From Burkholderiaceae bacterium (GTDB taxonomy: Bacteria > Pseudomonadota > Gammaproteobacteria > Burkholderiales > Burkholderiaceae_B): 64,000 nt of DNA. The stretch covers positions 62,001 to 126,000 of the forward strand of contig JAMNXR010000007.1 in NCBI GenBank assembly GCA_023653055.1, in the 5' to 3' direction. Both the position numbers and the translations under genes were made by a program. The notes beneath the pieces were generated by a model. It saw only the letters and a program-made list of their open reading frames with translations. It was not told where the DNA came from and did not search any database. Below are positions 38,888 through 47,407 of this stretch, piece after piece. The number at the start of each line of letters is the position of its first letter. The first letter of the stretch is position 1.

Positions 38888-38918
38888 TAAAAAAAGCCGC
38901 CTGGTGAACCAGGCGGCT
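38888..38918 (-). terminator. Rho-independent terminator of the H1-like histone gene
   Basis: Arms AGCCGCCTGG (38895-38904) and its exact complement (38909-38918) enclose a 4-base loop. Read on the minus strand the hairpin is followed by a run of seven T (38889-38895). It lies 27 bases past the stop of the shifted histone tail, not past the in-frame stop at 39067, which supports the tail being part of the gene. Confidence 0.82.
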
Positions 38919-38944
38919 AGGTCTAGCTTGCCTCAGCCAAAAGC

Positions 38945-39069
38945 TCAGGGACGGCCACCCGTAGGAAAGGGCCACGACGCAGCAGGATTCAGGGCAGTTT
39001 TTGCACCTGGAGCTGCAGCTGTCGAGGGGGCAGCGGCTGCCGGCTTTTTAGCAGCAGGTTTTTTAACTA
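38945..39069 (-). other. Out-of-frame C-terminal tail of the H1-like histone
   Basis: Beyond the in-frame stop at 39067-39069 the minus strand stays open in a shifted frame down to a TGA at 38945-38947. This frame continues with IVKKPAAKKPAAAAPS, then ends KTALNPAASWPFPTGGRP. The composition carries on the Lys/Ala repeat without a break and then gives a tail that resembles the end of Burkholderiales H1-like proteins. It is joined in frame only if the A-tract at 39070-39079 reads as 11 or 8 A instead of 10. Confidence 0.7.
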
Positions 39070-39411
39070 TTTTTTTTTTGCAGCTACTTTTGTAGCGGCT
39101 GGCTTTTTAGCAGCTACTTTTTTGACTGCAGGCTTCTTTGCTGCAACTTTCTTGACTGCTTTTTTAGCAACGACTTTCTTTGCTGCAGGCTTTTTAGCGG
39201 CGACTTTTTTAGCTGCAGGCTTTTTAGCTGCGGCTTTTTTCGCTACTTTTTTGACTGCTTTTTTAGCAACGACTTTCTTTGCTGCTGGCTTCTTAGCAGC
39301 GACTTTCTTTGCTGCTGGCTTCTTTGCCACTACTTTCTTAGCTGCAACGACTTTCTTTGCTGCTGGCTTCTTTGCTGCGGCTTTCTTTACTGCTTTTTTG
39401 GCTGTTGCCAT
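39067..39411 (-). CDS. Lys/Ala-rich histone H1-like DNA-binding protein, probably frameshifted near its C-terminus
   Basis: 114 aa as read, almost only Lys, Ala, Pro and Val in AAKKPAAKKV-type repeats, like the BpH1/HctA group of bacterial H1-like proteins that bind DNA non-specifically. A strong AAGGAG ribosome site precedes the ATG at 39411. The protein stops at TAG just after a run of ten A (39070-39079 on this strand). The natural C-terminus appears in another frame downstream, followed by the terminator. So this is either a sequencing or assembly slip in a homopolymer, a phase-variable or slippage site, or a true truncation. Repeats inside the gene also make copy-number change likely. 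Confidence 0.85.
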   Translation of the reverse strand: MATAKKAVKKAAAKKPAAKKVVAAKKVVAKKPAAKKVAAKKPAAKKVVAKKAVKKVAKKAAAKKPAAKKVAAKKPAAKKVVAKKAVKKVAAKKPAVKKVAAKKPAATKVAAKKK

Positions 39412-39607
39412 GGTAATACTCCTTAGTTCAGGGTCCCAAACATTAAAACCCGTGCTTGACTCCGCCCACCATGGGAGGATGTGTCGCCCGAGTTATTCAT
39501 CGTCACAAGCCGCTACCAACCATCAGTAGCATCGTGATTTGTGCTGATGAATCCGGCACAGCCATTTGAACTGCCTCCCGTGAGGACGCGAACCAATTCA
39601 AATGGCA

Positions 39608-39635
39608 CCAGATGGCGGGGTGAGCCGCCGTCTGG
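39608..39635. terminator. Hairpin between the H1-like gene and nrdB
   Basis: Eleven-base arms (39608-39618 and 39625-39635) pair with one G-T wobble around a 6-base loop. A second inverted repeat, CCATTTGAA (39562-39570) with its complement (39597-39605), lies beside it. No T-tract follows on either strand. Position after the nrdB stop suggests 3'-end formation of the nrdAB transcript, but the site could also belong to the histone promoter region. Confidence 0.35.
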
Positions 39636-39671
39636 CAAGTACAAAGTGAGACTGAGACTTCTGACTAGAGA

Positions 39672-39701
39672 CTTATTCCCAATTGGCTTATTCCCAATTG
39701 A
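39672..39701. repeat. 15-bp tandem duplication across the nrdB stop codon
   Basis: CTTATTCCCAATTGG at 39672-39686 is followed directly by the same sequence with one change at the last base (39687-39701). On the coding strand this repeats the last codons Asn-Trp-Glu-stop of nrdB in the same frame just after the real stop. Confidence 0.85.
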
Positions 39702-40893
39702 GGGCGCCTCCAGTCTGATACTCAATCACACGTGTTTCAAAGAAATTGCGTTCCTTCTTTAGGTCAATCATTTCTGCCATCCAAGGGAAGGGGTTTTCTT
39801 CTTGGGCGAACAGAGGTTCGATGCCGATCTGCTGGCAACGACGATTAGCAATAAAGCGCAGGTACGACTTGAACATGGGTGCATTCAGACCCAGCACGCC
39901 GCGTGGCATAGTGTCTTCGGCGTAGGCATATTCAAGATCGACCGCTTTGGCGAACAGCGCGCGAATTTCTTCACGGAACGCTGGCGTCCAGAGTTGTGGG
40001 TTTTCGAGCTTGATGGTGTTGATCAGGTCAATACCGAAATTGCAGTGCATGGATTCATCGCGCAGGATGTACATGTACTGTTCTGCGGCACCTGTCATTT
40101 TATTTTGGCGTCCCAGCGCAAGAATCTGGGTAAAACCAACGTAAAAGAACAGACCTTCCATCAGGCAGGCAAACACAATCAGGGACTTCAGCAGCGTCTG
40201 ATCCGTTTCGAGTGTGCCGGTTTTGAAGTTTGGGTCCGCGATGGCGTCAATAAATGGAATCAGGAACTGATCCTTGGCGCGAATCGAAGGCACTTCGTTG
40301 TATGCATTGAAAATTTCGGATTCGTCGAGATCCAGGCTTTCAACGATGTACTGATAGGCGTGTGTATGGATCGCCTCTTCGAAGGCTTGGCGCAGTAAAA
40401 ACTGACGGCATTCGGGAGCGGTGATATGACGATAGGTGCCCAACACGATGTTGTTAGCGGCCAAAGAGTCGGCCGTCACAAAGAAACCAAGGTTGCGCTT
40501 GATGATACGACGCTCATCTTCGGTCAAACCCGTTGGGTTTTTCCAAAGTGCGATATCGCGCGACATGTTGATCTCTTGCGGCATCCAGTGGTTGGCGCAG
40601 GTCGCGATGTATTTTTCCCAAGCCCATTTGTATTTGAAGGGCACGAGTTGGTTGACGTCGGTCTGGCCATTGATGATGCGTTTGTCGGCGACATTGACAC
40701 GTGTCGCGGGATTAGTCGCCACAGGTGTCTGAATCAGACCGGGTGTTGGTAAGGCAGTGTCGCCAAAGACGCCAGTGGCTGCACGCGCAGACATAGAGGC
40801 AGCGAGTGATGCGGGTTGTACTGAGGAAAGCGCTCCACCCAAGCCAGTAGGCGGGGCGGTTGTCGTTGTAGGTTCGTCGTTCCAGCTAAGCAT
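39688..40893 (-). CDS. nrdB: Ribonucleoside-diphosphate reductase beta subunit, class Ia
   Basis: 401 aa. Carries the diiron-tyrosyl cofactor: metal ligands in E173-x-x-H176, the radical Tyr at Y180 (EAIHTHAY), and [10 protein letters not shown] for the second metal set. The first 65 residues are a low-complexity extension that is common in beta-proteobacterial NrdB. Lies 21 bases after nrdA, so co-transcribed. The C-terminal tail, which docks to NrdA, ends LNWE. Confidence 0.94.
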   Translation of the reverse strand: MLSWNDEPTTTTAPPTGLGGALSSVQPASLAASMSARAATGVFGDTALPTPGLIQTPVATNPATRVNVADKRIINGQTDVNQLVPFKYKWAWEKYIATCANHWMPQEINMSRDIALWKNPTGLTEDERRIIKRNLGFFVTADSLAANNIVLGTYRHITAPECRQFLLRQAFEEAIHTHAYQYIVESLDLDESEIFNAYNEVPSIRAKDQFLIPFIDAIADPNFKTGTLETDQTLLKSLIVFACLMEGLFFYVGFTQILALGRQNKMTGAAEQYMYILRDESMHCNFGIDLINTIKLENPQLWTPAFREEIRALFAKAVDLEYAYAEDTMPRGVLGLNAPMFKSYLRFIANRRCQQIGIEPLFAQEENPFPWMAEMIDLKKERNFFETRVIEYQTGGALNWE

Positions 40894-40914
40894 GATATTT
40901 TTTTCCGGTGGCGG

Positions 40915-43833
40915 TTATTGGCAAGCTTCGCACTCTTCGAAACCTGGATCGCCAGGTCTCATGGTGCAGGCCGCTCCGAGAGTTTCGGGTTCGGGTAAGA
41001 CAGGGGCTGCTGCTGAAGCAAACGTGCCACTGGTCGAGCCAGCGCCTGCGACGTTGACCGCATTGAGTTCGCCGCCGCGTCCGGTTGATTTTTCAGCACT
41101 CGTGGCACCAAGCGTGCGCAGGTAGTAAGTGGTCTTGAGTCCACGCAGCCATGCGAGCTTGTAAGTGTCGTCCAGTTTCTTACCGGAAGCACCTGCCATA
41201 TAAATGTTGAGTGACTGCGCTTGATCGATCCACTTTTGACGGCGCGCCGCACATTCGACGATCCAATTAGGCTCGACTTCGAAAGCTGTGGCGTATAGGG
41301 TGCGTAAATCGGCCGGGACGCGATCTATGCGGGATAAGCTGCCGTCGAAATATTTAAGATCGGCGACCATTACTTCATCCCAGAGGCCAAGTTTTTTGAG
41401 GTCACGAACAAGGTGTTCGTTGACAACAATGAACTCGCCGGAGAGGTTCGATTTAACGTACAAGTTTTGATAAGTTGGCTCGATACACGCGGACACGCCA
41501 ATAATATTCGAAATTGTTGCTGTTGGGGCAATTGCAACACAATTTGAATTGCGCATACCTTGAAGTTTGATGCGTTCACGCAACGAATCCCAATCCAGCG
41601 TGCTGGATTCGTCGACTTCAACATAGCCGCCACGATGTTCACGCAGCAGTGCAATGGAGTCATGCGGCAAGATACCGCGTGACCACAACGAACCTTCGAA
41701 GCTGGCGTAACGACCGCGCTCTGCTGAGAGATCGCTAGAGGCGCTGTAGGCGTAATAGCAAACGGCTTCCATCGAGCGATCCGCAAATTCGATTGCCTCT
41801 TGTGACGCATAAGGAACGCGCATCAAATGCAAGCAATCTTGAAAGCCCATCATGCCCAAGCCGACTGGACGGTGACGTACGTTGGAGTTGCGTGCTTTCG
41901 CGACGGCGTAGTAGTTGATATCGATGACGTTATCAAGCATGCGCATCGCAATCTTGATGGTGCGCTGAAGCTTGTCGTGGTCGAGTGACAGCGTGCCGTC
42001 TGCATTTTGCTTCAAGTGCGCAGGCAAGTTGACCGAACCCAAGTTACACACTGCAATTTCTGTATCGTTTGTATTCAGTGTGATCTCTGTACACAGATTT
42101 GAGCTGTGCACGACGCCCACGTGTTGCTGTGGTGAGCGAATATTGCATGGATCTTTGAACGTGATCCATGGATGACCGGTTTCAAACAGCATCGACAGCA
42201 TTTTGCGCCAGAGATTGGTCGCAGGCATTGTTTTAAACAAGGTCAAATCGCCACGCGCGGCTTTTTTTTCGTAGCCAACGTATGCTTTTTCAAATTCGAC
42301 GCCCACTTTTTCGTGCAGATCTGGGCAATCGGATGGTGAGAACAATGTCCAGTTCCCACCTTCGATGACACGCTTCATGAACAAGTCAGGAATCCAATTT
42401 GCGGTGTTCATGTCGTGCGTACGACGACGCTCATCGCCTGTGTTTTTACGCAGGTCTAGAAATTCTTCGATGTCCAGGTGCCAGGACTCGAGGTAGCAAC
42501 ATACGGCGCCCTTGCGTTTTCCGCCTTGGTTGACCGCGACGGCCGTGTCGTTGACCACTTTTAGGAATGGCACAACGCCTTGACTTTCGCCGTTGGTGCC
42601 TTTGATGTGGCTGCGCATGGCGCGCACAGGTGTCCAGTCGTTGCCAAGGCCGCCTGCATATTTGGCCAATAACGCATTTTCTTTGATGGCTTCGTAGATG
42701 CCGTCCAGATTGTCAGACACGGTGGTGAGATAGCAAGACGACAGCTGTGAATGCAATGTGCCGGCATTGAACAGTGTGGGTGTGGAGCTCATGAAGTCAA
42801 AGGACGACAAGATTTGATAGAACTCAATCGCACGCGTCTCACGGTCCACTTCAGCAATCGCTAAACCCATCGCTACGCGCATGAAGAACACCTGTGGAAG
42901 CTCAATGCGCTCGCCACGGATGTGCAAGAAGTAACGGTCATACAGTGTTTGCAGGCCTAAGTAATCGAATTGCAGGTCGCGGCTGGCATCGAGCGCTGCA
43001 GCCAGGCGGGGCAGGTTATAGCGTGAGAGTTCGGTGTTGAGCAGGCCCGCTTCGACGCCGCGCTTGATGAATGTTGGGAAATACGTGGCATAGCGCGTCG
43101 CCATGTCTTCTTGTGAGGCTTCCTCCGACAATACTTCTTTGCGGATCGTGTGCAACAGCAGGCGAGCAGTCACTTTGCTGTAAGCAGGGTCGTTTTCGAC
43201 CATCGAGCGTGCAGCCAAGATTGCGGATTTGTAGACTTCCTCGACAGGAACGCCGTCGTAAATGTTCTTGAGTGTTTCGCGTTGAATCGCAGCAGTATCC
43301 ACAAACTCGCCCAGACCAAAGCCGGCCGACTCAATGGTGGCCTGAAGTTTGGCGAGATCGAGTGGCTTGCGCACGCCGCCATCCATCACATGCAGCGTGG
43401 TGGCCTCGGCGGGTGCGTGCTCGACGTTTGATTTCGCACGCTCTTGGGCGCGACGCTCGCGATACAGCACGTAGGATCTCGCGACATCATGCTCGCCGGA
43501 GCGCATCAGCGCCAGTTCGACGGCGTCTTGGATGTCTTCGATATGAAACGTGCCACCATTTGGGCGGCTGCGTACCAGCGCTTGAACGACGTGATGTGTG
43601 AGTGTGTCAACGAGTTCGCGGACGCGTGCCGAGGCGGCGCCTTGACCACCATTGACGGCCAAAAAAGCCTTGGTCATGGCGATGCCGATCTTGCTCGGCT
43701 CGAAGTTGACCACTGCGCCGTTGCGGCGAATGATGTGATATTGGTTCCACGCGGCCTCAGTAATAGGCGCGGCAGTTTGAGAAAACTGTGGCGTGGCTTC
43801 GCGGTGCGGCACGGTGCTGGTAGAAGTTTGCAT
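40915..43833 (-). CDS. nrdA: Ribonucleoside-diphosphate reductase alpha subunit, class Ia
   Basis: 972 aa from the ATG at 43833, which has an AGGAG site; the frame is open 17 codons further without support. Two ATP-cones are visible: residues about 30-130 (IIRRNGAVVNFEPSKIG to YVLYRERRAQ) and about 145-245 (VRKPLDLAKLQATIE to LLLHTIRKEVL). Active-site Cys residues are in SSCYLTTVSDN, NLCTEI and AVCNLGSVNL. The C-terminal shuttle pair is CEAC next to the stop. Reduces NDPs to dNDPs. Twin NrdR boxes lie upstream. Confidence 0.94.
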   Translation of the reverse strand: MQTSTSTVPHREATPQFSQTAAPITEAAWNQYHIIRRNGAVVNFEPSKIGIAMTKAFLAVNGGQGAASARVRELVDTLTHHVVQALVRSRPNGGTFHIEDIQDAVELALMRSGEHDVARSYVLYRERRAQERAKSNVEHAPAEATTLHVMDGGVRKPLDLAKLQATIESAGFGLGEFVDTAAIQRETLKNIYDGVPVEEVYKSAILAARSMVENDPAYSKVTARLLLHTIRKEVLSEEASQEDMATRYATYFPTFIKRGVEAGLLNTELSRYNLPRLAAALDASRDLQFDYLGLQTLYDRYFLHIRGERIELPQVFFMRVAMGLAIAEVDRETRAIEFYQILSSFDFMSSTPTLFNAGTLHSQLSSCYLTTVSDNLDGIYEAIKENALLAKYAGGLGNDWTPVRAMRSHIKGTNGESQGVVPFLKVVNDTAVAVNQGGKRKGAVCCYLESWHLDIEEFLDLRKNTGDERRRTHDMNTANWIPDLFMKRVIEGGNWTLFSPSDCPDLHEKVGVEFEKAYVGYEKKAARGDLTLFKTMPATNLWRKMLSMLFETGHPWITFKDPCNIRSPQQHVGVVHSSNLCTEITLNTNDTEIAVCNLGSVNLPAHLKQNADGTLSLDHDKLQRTIKIAMRMLDNVIDINYYAVAKARNSNVRHRPVGLGMMGFQDCLHLMRVPYASQEAIEFADRSMEAVCYYAYSASSDLSAERGRYASFEGSLWSRGILPHDSIALLREHRGGYVEVDESSTLDWDSLRERIKLQGMRNSNCVAIAPTATISNIIGVSACIEPTYQNLYVKSNLSGEFIVVNEHLVRDLKKLGLWDEVMVADLKYFDGSLSRIDRVPADLRTLYATAFEVEPNWIVECAARRQKWIDQAQSLNIYMAGASGKKLDDTYKLAWLRGLKTTYYLRTLGATSAEKSTGRGGELNAVNVAGAGSTSGTFASAAAPVLPEPETLGAACTMRPGDPGFEECEACQ

Positions 43834-43946
43834 TTGGGCTCCTGCAAGGTGAATGGGGCACACGCCCCACTCGAATTCGGTCATCGCTAATCATGTAGTC
43901 AATCAGGACGTATACGCTGAGCGCTGTATCACGCCTCGGCAAACGA

Positions 43947-43993
43947 CCACTACATGTAGTGTTTTAATGTCTGGTGGATACTAATTCTAGTGT
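43947..43993 (-). promoter_or_regulatory. Tandem NrdR boxes controlling nrdAB
   Basis: Box 1 is CCACTACATGTAGTGT (43947-43962), a near-perfect palindrome. Box 2 is ATACTAATTCTAGTGT (43978-43993). Centres are 31 bp apart, the three-turn spacing typical of NrdR sites, and both resemble the consensus ACACTATATATAGTGT. They lie 114-160 bases upstream of nrdA. The NrdR repressor is encoded at 57.7 kb. The rest of the 366-bp gap between nrdA and the divergent lipoprotein gene is AT-rich and holds a 7-base inverted repeat (44100-44106 with 44112-44118) of unknown role; I see no gene in it. Confidence 0.85.
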
Positions 43994-44199
43994 TTGTTCC
44001 AAAGCTAGGCAATATTTTTATTAATTATTTTTTACCTATCGCAAACCCTATGTTTTGAAAAAGTGTGGTGTAAAAGCCAATTCTGCCGCTTTCTCAAATG
44101 TGATTTTTGTTAAATCACCAAAGAGGTGACTGTTTCCTATCAAATATGTTGCACTATTCGACTTACGCATTCCAATTCTGAAATTGCTTTGAGGTATTG

Positions 44200-44703
44200 A
44201 TGTCCAATCACGGGTTATTGCGCTGGTCTGCAGCGGCGGTTTGTTTGGTGTTGGCTGGCTGTGGAATTCCGCGCCCCTCTGATTCGTTGCTATTGCTTGC
44301 ACCAGAAAACTTACCCGAACCTGTCTGCGTTGCACCCGCGGCTGGACAAGCGCTCATAGGCGTTTGGTATGTTGTGCGAAAACAAGCGGATGTGGCGGGA
44401 GAGGTTCAAACCCTACTGACATTGACAGCAGACGGCAAAATGCGACAGCAGATTCGTGTCAAACAGGGACGCAACATTCGTTCTGAGCTGCGCGAAACGG
44501 GTTGCTGGGAAGCACCACAAGGAAAACTTGTGTTGCGCATCAGCCGCTCAAACGGTGAAATGGTGGATTACCGCGACCCGATGTACACGTTGACCTACGT
44601 CATCGAGCGGAGCGATTCGCGCCGGGTTGTCTTGAGTGAGGACAAGCCTGGCAGCAAGCCCTTCACGGGACAGCGTGTTCAAGACAGCTTTAAGTTGATG
44701 TAA
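44200..44703 (+). CDS. Putative lipoprotein of unknown function
   Basis: 167 aa from the ATG at 44200 with a GAGG site 5 bases upstream. Signal peptide with a lipobox VLAGC, Cys at residue 21. Three further Cys lie in the mature protein (one near residue 43, one in ETGCWE). The body contains LLTLTADGKMRQQIRV, which looks like a beta-rich lipocalin-like or heat-shock lipoprotein fold, but I do not recognise the family. Divergent from nrdA, convergent with gltX. Confidence 0.75.
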   Translation: MSNHGLLRWSAAAVCLVLAGCGIPRPSDSLLLLAPENLPEPVCVAPAAGQALIGVWYVVRKQADVAGEVQTLLTLTADGKMRQQIRVKQGRNIRSELRETGCWEAPQGKLVLRISRSNGEMVDYRDPMYTLTYVIERSDSRRVVLSEDKPGSKPFTGQRVQDSFKLM

Positions 44704-44726
44704 GTCGTTCGCGCAAGGCGCGCGAC
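44704..44726. terminator. Hairpin between convergent lipoprotein and gltX genes
   Basis: GTCG-tt-CGCGC and GCGCGCGAC pair with a 2-base bulge around an AAG loop. It fills the 24 bases between the two convergent stop codons. No T-tract. Weak bidirectional terminator by position. Confidence 0.35.
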
Positions 44727-44727
44727 G

Positions 44728-46131
44728 TTAAGCCAGGGCGAGTCTTTCCAGCACCGTGCTTTTGCCAAGTATCTCTAGCACGGCATCAATCGCAGGTGTT
44801 TGTGTCGTGCCGGCGACCGCCACGCGCAAAGGAATCGCAAGTTGGGGCATTTTTAAGCCATGCGTCGCGAGGGTAGATTTAACCAACGCACTCAGCGCGG
44901 TCCGTGTCCATTCTATCGAGGCAGCCTGTGCCGCAAAGTCTTTTAAAACAAGACGTGCCGGTCCAGTGAGATGCTGCGCAACAAGTTCGGGCGTGGCCGG
45001 TTGAAAGGCGCCACAAAACAACATCGCGCTCTCGGCAAGTTGCTCAAGCGTCTCCGCCCGGTCTTTTAACAATGCCACGACTTGAGTCAGATCGACTTTT
45101 TGTGTGTCACCGCCGCGCACGGCAATACGTGGGGCGACGGCTTGGGCAAGCGCGGCATCCTCGCTCTGCTTAATATAGTGTGCATTGACCCAATTGAGTT
45201 TTTTGGGGTCCCATTGCGCTGCGGATTTGGATAAGTGCTGTGGATCGAACCACGCTACGAGTTGCTCGCGAGAGAACAGCTCGTCATCGCCGTGACTCCA
45301 ACCCAGGCGTGCTAAGTAATTGACCATCGCCTCGGGTAAGTAGCCGTCACGGTCATACTCCATCACACTGACTGCACCGTGGCGCTTGGAGAGTTTTTCG
45401 CCATCGGGTCCCAAAATCATTGGGACATGACCATACTCAGGCACGGGTGCACCCAGTGCACGCAAAATCGTAATCTGGCGTGGTGTGTTGTTGACATGGT
45501 CGTCGCCACGCAGCACGTGGGTAATGCGCATGTCCCAGTCATCGACGACCACGCAAAAGTTGTATGTCGGCGTGCCATCGGGACGTGCGATGACGAGATC
45601 GTCGAGTTCACTATTGTCGAAAGTGATCGGTCCTTTGACCATGTCAACCCAGCCGGTGGCGCCATCCTGCGGGCTTTTGAAGCGCACAACAGGCTTGCGA
45701 TCAGAGGGGATTGCGGGCAAGGTTTTGCCGGGTTCGGGACGCCACGTGCCGTCGTAACGCGGTTTTTGACCCAGGGCGCGGGCACGTTCGCGCATCTCGT
45801 CCACTTCGGCAGGCGAGCTGTAACAATGATAAGCCGTGCCTTGTGCGAGCATGTCGGCCACCACCGCGCGGTAACGGTCCATATGCTGCATTTGGTAAAA
45901 AGGGCCTTCGTCAGGCGTGAGCCCCAGCCAAGCCATGCCTTCTAAAATTGCTTGTACCGCCTCAGGGGTTGACCGTTCGAGGTCGGTGTCTTCGACGCGC
46001 AAAATAAAGGTGCCACCGAAATGTCTGGCGTATGCCCATGAAAACAAGGCCGTGCGGGCACCACCCAAATGCAAAAAGCCAGTGGGTGAGGGCGCAAAAC
46101 GTGTGCGAACGGGTATTGAAGCGGAAGACAT
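44728..46131 (-). CDS. gltX: Glutamyl-tRNA synthetase
   Basis: 467 aa class I synthetase. The HIGH-type motif appears as [16 protein letters not shown] at the N-terminus and the KMSKS-type loop as EKLSKRHG. C-terminal anticodon-binding domain present. It charges tRNA-Glu, the entry point to the HemL pathway. 9 bases after the esterase gene. Confidence 0.95.
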   Translation of the reverse strand: MSSASIPVRTRFAPSPTGFLHLGGARTALFSWAYARHFGGTFILRVEDTDLERSTPEAVQAILEGMAWLGLTPDEGPFYQMQHMDRYRAVVADMLAQGTAYHCYSSPAEVDEMRERARALGQKPRYDGTWRPEPGKTLPAIPSDRKPVVRFKSPQDGATGWVDMVKGPITFDNSELDDLVIARPDGTPTYNFCVVVDDWDMRITHVLRGDDHVNNTPRQITILRALGAPVPEYGHVPMILGPDGEKLSKRHGAVSVMEYDRDGYLPEAMVNYLARLGWSHGDDELFSREQLVAWFDPQHLSKSAAQWDPKKLNWVNAHYIKQSEDAALAQAVAPRIAVRGGDTQKVDLTQVVALLKDRAETLEQLAESAMLFCGAFQPATPELVAQHLTGPARLVLKDFAAQAASIEWTRTALSALVKSTLATHGLKMPQLAIPLRVAVAGTTQTPAIDAVLEILGKSTVLERLALA

Positions 46132-46140
46132 AAAAACCTT

Positions 46141-46815
46141 TTAAATCAGCACGCTTTGTAAAAAACGTGAAATATCGTGAATTTCTTGGGGGCACACGGA
46201 ATGCTGCATCGGATAGGTGTGCCACTGAACGGGGTAGCCTAAGGCCGCGAGTTTGGCACGCGAGGCTTCTGCGCGCTCAAGCGAGACAACAGGGTCCTGT
46301 GTGCCATGCGCTAAAAAGATCGGTGTGTCTGCATTGGCGCTATGACGTTCTGTATCCGCCATATCAATGAGCGGTAAGTAACCAGACAGTCCCATCAAAC
46401 CCGCAAGCTTGGTGGGGAAGCGTAAGCCGGTATGCAATGTCATGGCGCAGCCCTGCGAAAAGCCGGCTAACACGATGCGTTCAGTCGGAATGCCACGCGT
46501 ATTTTCACGTGCAATCAGGGCCTGAATCGCGCGCTCAGAAACGCGGATCCCTTGTTCATCCTCGCGCTTAACGAGGTTGGGCGTCAAAATGTCATACCAG
46601 GAGCGCATCGCCATGCCACCGTTGATGGTGACGGGCTGAATGGAGGCATGCGGAAAAACAAAGCGTACAGATAACGAAGCGGGTAAGCGCAGCTCAGGCA
46701 CGATCGGTGCAAAATCATGACCATCGGCACCCAAGCCATGTAACCATAGAACGCAATGCGTGGGGTTGGAACCTGTGTTGTGTTCAACACAGTCAAGCAA
46801 GGCATCTGTGGTCAT
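46141..46815 (-). CDS. Carboxylesterase / phospholipase family alpha/beta hydrolase
   Basis: 224 aa of the Abhydrolase_2 family. [12 protein letters not shown] forms the oxyanion site, GFSQG (Ser120) the nucleophile, HGTQDPVV the Asp, and a C-terminal His ([10 protein letters not shown]) the base. Similar to carboxylesterase YpfH and acyl-protein thioesterases; substrate unknown. Overlaps the darP start region by 4 bases. Confidence 0.85.
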   Translation of the reverse strand: MTTDALLDCVEHNTGSNPTHCVLWLHGLGADGHDFAPIVPELRLPASLSVRFVFPHASIQPVTINGGMAMRSWYDILTPNLVKREDEQGIRVSERAIQALIARENTRGIPTERIVLAGFSQGCAMTLHTGLRFPTKLAGLMGLSGYLPLIDMADTERHSANADTPIFLAHGTQDPVVSLERAEASRAKLAALGYPVQWHTYPMQHSVCPQEIHDISRFLQSVLI

Positions 46816-47372
46816 GCTTCAGTATCCGAATCTTGAAGAGTTTTAATGGCTTGAAAAAGCGCACGATAATGTTTGCGCTGTGGATCCTGGCCTTGGCGCA
46901 GTGACTCATTCGCAGTGGCTTCTTTGCGCCCTTCGCGAATCAGTGTGCGAATGTGCTGGACATCTGCGTGTGGGTATTTTTGCAACAAAACGGTCAGCGC
47001 GGCATCGTCTTTTAGGAGGCGATCACGCAAAGCTTCGAGGCGATGCATGGCTTGTGTTTGCACGCGGGAGCCATTTTTCCAGGTATCCAGGAGTACGCGG
47101 ATCTCCTCTGCAGGCGCATCCCGCATGAGCTTGCCGACGTAGTGAATCTGCCTGCGCAGGCCTTCGCGGCTTGTGGTGCGTTGTGCGAGGCGAACTGCAT
47201 CGTAGAGCCGTTCAGCTAAAGGCAGTTGTTTAAGTCGTTCTGGGGACAGGTCCACCAGCTCGCGTCCAAGGTCAACCAAAGCGTGCATGTCGCGTTTTAA
47301 TTGCGACTTGCTTGGGCCGTCGTAAGGGGACTCATCGGTCCCGTCAGGTGTTTGAGGTAATTCTTGTGTCAT
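46812..47372 (-). CDS. darP: Ribosome-associated protein DarP (YjgA, DUF615)
   Basis: 186 aa from the ATG at 47372; the frame runs 7 codons upstream. Highly helical and charged. [20 protein letters not shown] at the N-terminus and [30 protein letters not shown] near the end are family signatures (given in parts). YjgA helps late 50S assembly. pmbA diverges 35 bases away, as in many proteobacteria where yjgA and pmbA are head to head. Confidence 0.9.
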   Translation of the reverse strand: MTQELPQTPDGTDESPYDGPSKSQLKRDMHALVDLGRELVDLSPERLKQLPLAERLYDAVRLAQRTTSREGLRRQIHYVGKLMRDAPAEEIRVLLDTWKNGSRVQTQAMHRLEALRDRLLKDDAALTVLLQKYPHADVQHIRTLIREGRKEATANESLRQGQDPQRKHYRALFQAIKTLQDSDTEA

Positions 47373-47407
47373 AGCGCTATCATAAAGCCTCACGCTAACG
47401 GACTAAT

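Noticed and set aside
39122-39529. Phe/Ala-rich 135-codon frame opposite the H1-like gene
   Set aside because: Complement of the Lys/Ala repeat; low complexity only.
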